64,000 nucleotides of DNA, from positions 62,001 through 126,000 of the forward strand of contig NZ_BDBS01000023.1 in assembly GCF_001613105.1 (NCBI RefSeq). Direction: 5' to 3'. A program made the translations under genes and the position numbers. Source of the DNA: Nocardia pseudobrasiliensis NBRC 108224 (lineage in GTDB: Bacteria; Actinomycetota; Actinomycetes; Mycobacteriales; Mycobacteriaceae). Each line of letters opens with the position of its first letter. The stretch's first letter is position 1. The notes below the pieces were generated by a model. That model had not been told where the DNA came from. It ran no database searches and saw nothing but the letters and a program-made list of their open reading frames with translations. Of this stretch, positions 58,020 to 64,000 are shown piece by piece.

Positions 58020-58535
58020 ATGGCCCGTCGACTGGACTACTCCGCCCGCTACCCGCTGCACACCACCAAAGAGGTGTACGAGGCCCTGTCCGACCGCGCC
58101 TACTGGGACGCTCGGATGGAGGAAATGCGCAAGTACTCCCCCAACGACGTGGTCAGCCTCGATGCCGGCGACGGCGGCATCGAGGTCGTGCTGCAACACG
58201 TCCTGCCGCGCGACATGCTGCCCGATCTCGCGCAGGCGGTCATGCGCAAGGACATGATGATCACCCGCAAGGAGATCTACGGTCCGTTCGGTCCGGAGGT
58301 CACCGGCGAATACAGCGCATCCATTCCGGCGGGGCCGGGCGCCCTGGCCGGGACCATGCAGCTGTTCCCCACCGAGACCGGCTGCACGCTGCGCACCTCC
58401 TCGACGGCCAAGGTGTTCATCCCGCTGCTGGGCCCCAAACTGGAACAGCTGATGCTCATCAACCTGATCGATCTGCTGCGCGCCGAGGGCGAGTTCACCA
58501 CGCGGTGGCTCGAGGAGCGGCATCCGACGGCCTGA
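58020..58535 (+). CDS. DUF2505 protein, paralogue 2
   Basis: 171 residues, similar in plan to the previous gene: YSARYPLHTTKEVYEALSDRAYWDARMEEMRKYSPNDVV at the start and SSTAKVFIPLLGPKLEQLMLINLIDLLRAEGEFTTRWL at the end. Sequence is diverged, which indicates an old duplication. Start ATG 58020 is set by the -10 box at 58006. The methyltransferase-like gene follows after 21 bp and may be in the same transcript. Confidence 0.88.
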   Translation: MARRLDYSARYPLHTTKEVYEALSDRAYWDARMEEMRKYSPNDVVSLDAGDGGIEVVLQHVLPRDMLPDLAQAVMRKDMMITRKEIYGPFGPEVTGEYSASIPAGPGALAGTMQLFPTETGCTLRTSSTAKVFIPLLGPKLEQLMLINLIDLLRAEGEFTTRWLEERHPTA

Positions 58536-58556
58536 CCGTTCGGCAGCTCGCGAGTC

Positions 58557-59351
58557 ATGCGTCACCACCAGGCTTCCCGCGTCAAACCCATCGGCGAGAT
58601 CACGCGCGGCACCACGGGCATCAATCGCCTGCGCCGCAGCGATCGTCGTCTCGTGCACGACGATCTGGTGCGGACGCGATTGCGCGCGGCCCCCGATCCG
58701 CTGGTCATCGATCTCGGTTACGGCGCGAGCCCGGTCACCACGCTGGAATTGGCCACCCGGCTGCGCCGGATACGTCCCGATGTGCGAGTGATGGGGCTGG
58801 AGATCGATCCCGAACGCGTCGTCCCCGCCCGCGACGGTGTCGTATTCGCCCGGGGCGGTTTCGAATTGGCGGGTCTGCGCCCGATTCTGGTGCGCGCGTT
58901 CAATGTACTGCGGCAATATCCGGAATCGGCCGTCCCGCAGGCGTGGTCGACCATTCTGTCGGGTCTGGCGCCCGGCGGCCTGCTGGTCGACGGCACCTGC
59001 GATGAACTCGGCCGCCGCTGCGCCTGGGTGCTGCTCGACCGTTCCGGCCCGCTGTCACTGACGCTGGCATGGGATCCGTTCACCGTCGAGCGGCCCTCCG
59101 ATATCGCCGAGCGGCTCCCGAAAGCCCTGATCCACCGCAATATTCCGGGCGAGCGCATCCACACCCTGCTCACCGCCGCGGATCGCGCGTGGTCACATGC
59201 CGCGCCCCTGGCGCCCTACGGTCCCCGGGTGCGCTGGAAGGAGGCCGCGAACATATTGCGCGAGCAGGGTTTTCCGGTACGCGACTATCGGCGTCGGATG
59301 CGTGATTGCGTGCTGTCGGTGCCGTGGGCGACGGTCGAGCCGACGCGGTAG
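58557..59351 (+). CDS. class I SAM-dependent methyltransferase-like protein
   Basis: 264 residues. Motif I is VIDLGYGASPVTTLELA, motif II holds MGLEIDPERV. The N-terminus is basic (about 30 residues). Later motifs are loose, so the substrate class (rRNA, protein or small molecule) is not clear. It has the look of an actinobacterial conserved gene and ends two bases before the AbiEi-like gene stop on the other strand. Confidence 0.75.
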   Translation: MRHHQASRVKPIGEITRGTTGINRLRRSDRRLVHDDLVRTRLRAAPDPLVIDLGYGASPVTTLELATRLRRIRPDVRVMGLEIDPERVVPARDGVVFARGGFELAGLRPILVRAFNVLRQYPESAVPQAWSTILSGLAPGGLLVDGTCDELGRRCAWVLLDRSGPLSLTLAWDPFTVERPSDIAERLPKALIHRNIPGERIHTLLTAADRAWSHAAPLAPYGPRVRWKEAANILREQGFPVRDYRRRMRDCVLSVPWATVEPTR

Positions 59352-59353
59352 GT

Positions 59354-59962
59354 TCACGCCCGGGCGAGGGCCTGACGGACCCGCGCCGCGGTGCGCGGCG
59401 GCAAACCCGCTGCGGCAGCCCGTATTTCCGTACCACCACAGCGATCGATGGCCACGGCATCGGCCACCACCTCGTCCAGGGCCGCCTGCCCGATTCCCGT
59501 TTCGGCGAGATCGAGCACCGTGCGCACCGGCGTGGTCACCAGGAACGCCCCGGCCGACTCCACCTCGTCATCGCGCAACACCCGGCGCAGTACGACCAGT
59601 CGCGGCGCGCTCGGCACCCGGCCGGAACCGGCGGACAGATGTACGAATCGCGGTCGCAGCCGTCCCATACCGTGCAGTTCGGCGGCGCTGTGATGCGAGA
59701 TCGCGGCCTGACCCTCGAACCACGCCGACCACATGGCGTATTCGTCGAGCGGACCCTCGGGCCAGTCGGCCATCCGCAGCAGGCCCACCCCCGCCCGGAT
59801 CACCAACCCGTCCTCGAGTGCGGTGCGAATGCGCGCCTCACATCCGGTGCGCAGCACCGAACGCGTGGTGAAATAACCGGCATGCCGCCCCGCGAGCTGC
59901 CGCAATATCGACCAGCCCTGTTCCGGATCGCGGATACTGCTGGCGACGACTTCCCCGGACAT
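59354..59962 (-). CDS. AbiEi-like antitoxin-domain / transcription factor protein
   Basis: 202 residues. The N-terminal winged helix (ILRQLAGRHAGYFTTRSVLRTGCEARIRTALEDGLVIRAGVGLLRM) and the middle region AISHHSAAELHGMGRLRPRFVHLSAG, VTTPVRTVLDLAETGIGQ match the AbiEi-type family common in actinobacteria. No AbiEii toxin gene lies beside it, so no complete toxin-antitoxin pair is claimed. ATG 59962 begins the conserved core. An upstream open frame overlaps the next gene and is rejected. Confidence 0.75.
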   Translation of the reverse strand: MSGEVVASSIRDPEQGWSILRQLAGRHAGYFTTRSVLRTGCEARIRTALEDGLVIRAGVGLLRMADWPEGPLDEYAMWSAWFEGQAAISHHSAAELHGMGRLRPRFVHLSAGSGRVPSAPRLVVLRRVLRDDEVESAGAFLVTTPVRTVLDLAETGIGQAALDEVVADAVAIDRCGGTEIRAAAAGLPPRTAARVRQALARA

Positions 59963-60075
59963 GTGTTCCAGGCTACGCCCGGCCCTGTGCGGTATGTCAC
60001 AATTTGCCCGGCTTCGTCGAATCCCTTCAAACCTCCCACAGAGCCGGCTCAGAAAGCTCGGGAAGAATCGCTGCC

Positions 60076-60801
60076 ATGAGTTCGATTCCCCCGGACGCCC
60101 CGCGCACCCGCAATGTGCGCCGCATCGTGCTGATTCTCGGACTCGTCGTCGTGCTGGCCCTGGTCGGCACCGCCGCGGCCGCCGAGACCTATTACCGCCG
60201 CCAGAGCTCCAATTGCATCGCATCGCAGGTCGAGAAGGAGCTGGGCTCCAAGGTCGCGGTGCATTTCGGCCCGAAGCCGCTGCTGATCACCGCCGTCGAC
60301 CATCAGGTCCAATACGTCGAATTGGACAGTGACGACGCGAAATTCGGCCCGGCCGTAGGCATGAAGGTGCATGCCCGGCTCAACGACATCAAGCTGATCG
60401 ACGGCGGTCGCGGCGGCGCGACGGTCGACAATTCCAACGCCGACGCCGACTGGAGCAATGACGGGATCGCGAAGACGTTGAGCGGCTTGGTCTCCGGCGT
60501 GCAATCCGATCCGAGCGGCGGCACCCTGGATGTGAAGGTCCTCGGCGGCCTGGCCGATCTGCGGCTGCGTCCCCAGATCGTGGGTGATCAGATCCAGGTC
60601 ACCACCGAATCGGCACAGCTGTTCGGCCTGGGCCTGCCCACCGATCTGGTCGACGGCATCGTGCAACTCATGTCGCAGAGTCTGCAGAGCTATCCGCTGG
60701 ATCTGAAGCCGACCGCGATCAAGGTGACCGACACCGGCATCAACGTTCAGCTGACCGGCGGGGCGACCCGGCTGCAGGGCGGCGGCGACGTCAGCTGCTG
60801 A
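60076..60801 (+). CDS. LmeA-like (DUF2993) phospholipid-binding membrane protein
   Basis: 241 residues. One membrane helix (about 17-38, IVLILGLVVVLALVGTAAAA) is followed by an extracytoplasmic DUF2993 domain of the LmeA type (IASQVEKELGSKVAVHFGPKPLLITAV, VKVLGGLADLRLRPQIVGDQIQVTTE). LmeA in mycobacteria supports lipomannan elongation, so a role in envelope glycolipid is plausible. Stop codons of this gene and deoC abut with no gap. ATG 60076 follows a weak GGAAG. Confidence 0.85.
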   Translation: MSSIPPDAPRTRNVRRIVLILGLVVVLALVGTAAAAETYYRRQSSNCIASQVEKELGSKVAVHFGPKPLLITAVDHQVQYVELDSDDAKFGPAVGMKVHARLNDIKLIDGGRGGATVDNSNADADWSNDGIAKTLSGLVSGVQSDPSGGTLDVKVLGGLADLRLRPQIVGDQIQVTTESAQLFGLGLPTDLVDGIVQLMSQSLQSYPLDLKPTAIKVTDTGINVQLTGGATRLQGGGDVSC

Positions 60802-61488
60802 TCACTCCGGGAAGCCGTCGAGCACCTCGGCCGACTTCGACAGGCCGAGGCGGGTCGCGCCCGCGGCGATCAGTTCGGCCGCGGCCGCGGCGGTCCGGAT
60901 GCCGCCGCTGGCCTTGACACCGAGTCGGCCGCCGACGGTTTCGGCCATCAGCCGCACGGCGTGCACGCTGGCGCCGCCCGCGGGATGGAATCCGGTGGAG
61001 GTCTTCACGAAATCGGCCCCGGCGCGTTCGGCGGCGCGGCAGGTTTCGACGATCGCCTCATCCGACAGCGCGGCCGCCTCGATGATCACCTTCAGCAGCG
61101 CCCGGTCGCCGATGGCCTCGCGCACGGTGACGATATCTGCCAGCACGGCGTTGTAGTCCCCGGCGATCGCCGCGCCGATATCGATGACCATATCGACCTC
61201 GGCCGCGCCCTGGTCCACCGACAACCGCGCCTCGGTGCCCTTCACCAGCGAATGATGTTTGCCCGACGGGAAACCCGCGACCGTCGCCACCACCAGACCC
61301 GGCGCGCGCACCGGCAGCATCGACGGCGACAGGCAAACCGCGTACACCCCGAGCCGACGCGCCTCGGCGATGGTGGCCGCGACTTTTTCGTCGGTGGCCT
61401 CGGGCGCGAGCAGGGTGTGATCGATCATCGCCGCCACCTCCCCACGAGTCAGCGGACGGCTTCCGGATTCGCTGGTGGTATCGGCCAT
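60802..61488 (-). CDS. deoC: deoxyribose-phosphate aldolase
   Basis: 228 residues of a class I aldolase. The Schiff-base Lys lies in DFVKTSTGFHPAGG and the second Lys in LGVKASGGIRTAAAA, with the proton-relay Asp in the first strand (AAMIDHTLLAPEAT). It cleaves deoxyribose-5-phosphate to glyceraldehyde-3-phosphate and acetaldehyde. ATG 61488 gives the standard length; the frame to 61737 runs into the gene at 61594. Rv0478 is the M. tuberculosis equivalent. Confidence 0.94.
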   Translation of the reverse strand: MADTTSESGSRPLTRGEVAAMIDHTLLAPEATDEKVAATIAEARRLGVYAVCLSPSMLPVRAPGLVVATVAGFPSGKHHSLVKGTEARLSVDQGAAEVDMVIDIGAAIAGDYNAVLADIVTVREAIGDRALLKVIIEAAALSDEAIVETCRAAERAGADFVKTSTGFHPAGGASVHAVRLMAETVGGRLGVKASGGIRTAAAAAELIAAGATRLGLSKSAEVLDGFPE

Positions 61489-61593
61489 GGGGACAGAGTC
61501 TGGCACATATGCGTTGCGAGCGACCTCGGCCGTCCCGCACACTCGTAGGGGACGGCCCGCTGTGGGCCACCCATCGGGGAGGAGAACGTCAGG

Positions 61594-62139
61594 GTGCTGA
61601 TCCGTCGGGAACGGGCCGGCGACATCCCCGCTATCGATGCGGTGCATCGCGTCGCATTCGCCCGCGACTATCCGAACGGCAATCCCGAGGGCACGCCCCT
61701 GGCCACCGCCGATCCGGCGGAGGTGGATCTGGTGCATCGACTGCGCAGCGACGCGGGCTGGATTCCGACCTTATCGATGGTCGCCCAGGCGCACGACCGA
61801 GTTGTCGGCCACGTCTGCCTCACCCGTGCGAGTGTGGGACCGTTCCCGGTGCTCGCGCTCGGACCGATCGGCGTACTGCCCGACCATCAGGGCGCGGGCG
61901 TGGGTTCGGCCCTCATACACGCCGCGCTCGGCGCGGCCGACGCCCTGGACGAACCGCTGATCGGACTGCTCGGCAGCCTCGACTACTACCCCCGCTTCGG
62001 CTTCGTGCCCGGTACGCGCATGGGCATCGTCCCCGACGAGCCCACCTGGACCTCGCACTTCCAGATTCGCCGCCTGACCACCTACGAATCCGGGATCGTC
62101 GGCGAATTCCACTACGCCGAACCCTTTTATGCGCTCTGA
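61594..62139 (+). CDS. GNAT N-acetyltransferase
   Basis: 181 residues. The acetyl-CoA binding region is LGPIGVLPDHQGAGVGSALIHAAL; the strand LIGLLGSLDYYPRFGFVPGTRMGI closes the fold. This plan is typical of the small-molecule YhbS-like acetyltransferases. GGGGAGGAG lies about nine bases before GTG 61594. Substrate unknown. Confidence 0.85.
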   Translation: MLIRRERAGDIPAIDAVHRVAFARDYPNGNPEGTPLATADPAEVDLVHRLRSDAGWIPTLSMVAQAHDRVVGHVCLTRASVGPFPVLALGPIGVLPDHQGAGVGSALIHAALGAADALDEPLIGLLGSLDYYPRFGFVPGTRMGIVPDEPTWTSHFQIRRLTTYESGIVGEFHYAEPFYAL

Positions 62140-62162
62140 ACTCGCCCTGTAAGGATGGGGGT

Positions 62163-63053
62163 ATGAGCTCCACCCCCGAGAATTCCGATGACCGTCGCTA
62201 TGTGCTCGCCCTCGGCTGTCTGGACCGCCCGGGCATCATCGCGCGCATCACGTCGTTCATCGCCGAATTCGGGGGTTCGATCGTGGAGGCCGGTTATCAC
62301 TCGGATACCGAGTCGGGCTGGTTCTTCACCCGGCAGGCCATCAAGGCCTCGACCGTGCCGTTCTCCCTCGACGAGCTGCGCGCCCGATTCGCGGCCGTGG
62401 CCCATGAACTCGGCCCGCGGACCGAATGGCAGCTGCTCGATTCCGCCGAGAAGCGACGCGCGGTGCTGCTGGTCAGCCGAGACGGTCACTGCCTGCACGA
62501 TCTGCTCGGTCGCGCGGTCAGCGGTGAACTGCCCGCCACGATCGAGGCGGTCGTCGGCAACCATCCGGATCTGTCCGAGATCACCCAGGCCCACGGGGTG
62601 AAGTTCCACTACATCCCGTTCCCGAAGGATCCGGCCGAGCGCGGCCCGGCCTTCGAGCAGGTCCGCAAGATCGTCGACGCCCACGACCCGCACGCGGTCG
62701 TATTGGCCCGCTTCATGCAGGTACTACCGCCGCAACTGTGCGAACACTGGGCGGGCCGAGCGATCAACATCCACCACAGCTTCCTGCCCTCGTTCGTCGG
62801 CGCCCGCCCCTACCACCAGGCCTTCGCCCGCGGCGTCAAACTCATCGGCGCGACCTGCCACTACGTCACCCCCGAACTGGACGCGGGCCCGATCATCGAA
62901 CAGGACGTCACCCGAATCGACCACGCCGACACCGTCGCGGACATGGTCCGCCAGGGCCGCGACATCGAACGCGTGGTCCTCGCCCGCGGCCTGCGTTGGC
63001 ACCTGGAGGGAAGAGTCCTGGTCCACGGCCGAAGAACAGTTGTCTTCAACTGA
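62163..63053 (+). CDS. purU: formyltetrahydrofolate deformylase
   Basis: 296 residues. The N-terminal ACT domain (about 10-85, LGCLDRPGIIARITSFIAEFGGSIVEAG) is followed by a formyltransferase-fold catalytic domain with INIHHSFLPSFVGARPYHQA (Asn and His) and ELDAGPIIEQDV (Asp), the three catalytic residues. It releases formate from 10-formyl-THF and helps balance one-carbon units. Start ATG 62163 follows a GGAT-GGGGG run. A dispersed repeat begins 15 bp after its stop. Confidence 0.94.
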   Translation: MSSTPENSDDRRYVLALGCLDRPGIIARITSFIAEFGGSIVEAGYHSDTESGWFFTRQAIKASTVPFSLDELRARFAAVAHELGPRTEWQLLDSAEKRRAVLLVSRDGHCLHDLLGRAVSGELPATIEAVVGNHPDLSEITQAHGVKFHYIPFPKDPAERGPAFEQVRKIVDAHDPHAVVLARFMQVLPPQLCEHWAGRAINIHHSFLPSFVGARPYHQAFARGVKLIGATCHYVTPELDAGPIIEQDVTRIDHADTVADMVRQGRDIERVVLARGLRWHLEGRVLVHGRRTVVFN

Positions 63054-63365
63054 GAACTACGTTTCGCAACAACTGATTTCGCGAGCACATGCGTAACTCG
63101 CCGGGAACGCCCAAAACTCTCCCGAAACCCAACGCAGGACCTGTGACCAACTCACGCGGCGATGACTGGTATGGCCGAGAACTCGGAGAGGCGGGACAGC
63201 GGGACAGCACAGCAGGCCAAGACCGGGCGCCCTTGACCGGCCTTGGCTGGCAACTCGGTCGCCCGCGCTGCCGCCCATCCCCCGCTGTGCGCCGAGGAAG
63301 TCCTCCGCTACCTCCAGTGTCCGCTTTCTGGACGCGTCAACTGGTATAGCCGGGTGAACAGTCCG
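63054..63365. other. intergenic region downstream of purU
   Basis: 312 bp between convergent purU and the hydrolase. Its first half is the dispersed repeat at 63069-63204. The second half (63205-63365) shows no gene; an open frame running from the repeat to 63349 has no family and probably is not translated. Confidence 0.6.
63069..63204 (+). repeat. dispersed repeat, copy B (partner at 37045)
   Basis: Matches copy A over about 136 bp as described there. Here no gene begins at its 3' end, so the element is not a leader of a particular gene. It starts 15 bp after the purU stop; just before it, purU itself ends in TTCAACTGA, so the word CAACTGA is present twice in succession. An open frame from ATG 63089 encodes a peptide that resembles the one of copy A (both begin Met-x-Asn-Ser-Pro-Gly-Thr-Pro-Lys and share Ala-Gly-Pro-Val-Thr). 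Confidence 0.75.
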
Positions 63366-64000
63366 TCACGATGCCACCACGCCACCGACCCGCAGGCCCG
63401 GCGCATCGGCGCCGGCGATACGGATCAGGCGGTGCAGTTCGGCGTTGAATTCGTGGGGGGCTTCGATATTGGGCAGATGTCCGGTGGGGAGCAGGGTGTA
63501 GCGGTCCAGCGAACCGGTGGCGGCCAGCAGGTCGGCGATCTCGCGGGAGTGGATCGGCGGCAGCAGCTTGTCGTATTCACCGGCGATCACGCTGGTGGGC
63601 ACGGTGATGTGCGCGGCGGCCTCGGCGAGATCGAGTTTGGCCAGATCGCGCGCCACGGCGCCGCGCACCGCGGGATGGCAGGAGCGGACGATGGCCAGGC
63701 CGAAGGCCACGGCATCGGCGTCGCAGGCCGGGCTCATGATGCGGTTCTTGAACACACCCCGCGCCGCGGCCGTTCCGGGCAGCGGGACAGGCGCCCCGAA
63801 CAGGGCCTGTGCGAGCCAGGTCGGATTGGGCAGAATCTCGTTGAGCAGCGGAATGATCTTGGCGCGCCCCGGAATTCGGCCCGCCGCGGTGGTCGCGAGC
63901 ATGATGGCCGAGGCCCGCTGCGCGACCTGCTCCGGAAAGCGTTGCGCCCAGGCCTGAATCGTCATCCCGCCCATACTGTGCCCGACCAGCACCGCGCGCT
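63366..64000 (-). CDS. alpha/beta hydrolase, N-terminal part outside the window
   Basis: At least 211 residues visible; the frame stays open to the window edge. The nucleophile elbow is LVGHSMGGMTIQAWAQRFPEQV; the acid lies in VIAGEYDKLLPP and the His in LLPTGHLPNIEAP. A cap domain sits between. It is a general hydrolase with unknown substrate. Convergent with purU. Confidence 0.85.
   Translation of the reverse strand, partial: RAVLVGHSMGGMTIQAWAQRFPEQVAQRASAIMLATTAAGRIPGRAKIIPLLNEILPNPTWLAQALFGAPVPLPGTAAARGVFKNRIMSPACDADAVAFGLAIVRSCHPAVRGAVARDLAKLDLAEAAAHITVPTSVIAGEYDKLLPPIHSREIADLLAATGSLDRYTLLPTGHLPNIEAPHEFNAELHRLIRIAGADAPGLRVGGVVAS

Noticed and set aside
57390..58916. Open frame of 508 codons on the minus strand opposite both DUF2505 genes
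   Set aside because: Gln/Gly/Arg-rich antisense translation without motifs; the plus-strand genes have promoters and family matches.
59354..59962. Complete AbiE toxin-antitoxin system
   Set aside because: No AbiEii-type toxin gene is adjacent on either side; only the AbiEi-like part is present.

Overview
The window looks like a chromosomal segment of a mycolic-acid actinomycete, most likely Nocardia or a close relative in the Nocardiaceae. The evidence is high GC with GC-rich third codon positions, GTG starts and 4-bp start/stop overlaps, a mycothiol gene (mshA), the SenX3-RegX3 pair, and a gene order that I recall from Mycobacterium tuberculosis running from menA (about Rv0534c) to deoC (about Rv0478). 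The colinearity is interrupted by accessory insertions. No rRNA, tRNA, insertion sequence, prophage or CRISPR array was recognised.

Layout. 1-8.9 kb: end of menA, a holin-like membrane protein, a ClpN-domain protein under a small HTH regulator with a well-formed operator/promoter, a cysteine-synthase-family enzyme, a BldC-type regulator, a dapA-like gene beside two LysR regulators, small secreted or membrane ORFs, and an orphan membrane protein with a Nudix-like box. 8.9-14.9 kb: the system II cytochrome c maturation cluster (hemL, histidine phosphatase, TlpA-like redoxin, ccdA, resB, ccsB) transcribed as one overlapping unit. 15-18 kb: hemB and small membrane proteins. 18-21 kb: Sel1-repeat protein and a secreted lipase. 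21-26.1 kb: rex-hemA-hemC-hemD operon with a Rex operator over its promoter. With hemL and hemB, every step from glutamyl-tRNA to uroporphyrinogen III is present.

26-37 kb: glutaredoxin-like protein, HAD phosphatase, acyltransferase, epimerase-like protein, ribosomal protein bS22, excisionase-like HTH, proC, thioesterase, TIM-barrel protein, proline-rich membrane protein, Ppx/GppA and a cysteine-rich conserved protein. 37-45 kb: FMN reductase preceded by a dispersed repeat, two paralogous small secreted proteins, regX3-senX3 with a PHO-box-like array upstream, then an accessory block (HxlR regulator, NADP-binding oxidoreductase, CocE-type hydrolase, S1 protease). 45-57 kb: gpmA, a ROK kinase beside a ten-copy 26-bp tandem repeat, serine hydrolase plus AraC regulator, ybjN-mshA, nitrilase, hydrolase, SDR, a 21-bp tandem repeat, L,D-transpeptidase and murB. 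57-64 kb: two DUF2505 proteins with apparently leaderless promoters, a methyltransferase-like protein, an AbiEi-like protein, an LmeA-like protein, deoC, a GNAT enzyme, purU, a second copy of the dispersed repeat, and a truncated hydrolase.

Main themes are heme supply joined to cytochrome c assembly and redox sensing (Rex, TlpA/CcdA, glutaredoxin, mycothiol), cell-wall synthesis (MurB, L,D-transpeptidase) and phosphate signalling (SenX3-RegX3). The least explained items are the two-copy element of about 135 bp at gene 3' ends, the 26-bp tandem array, and the membrane Nudix-like protein.
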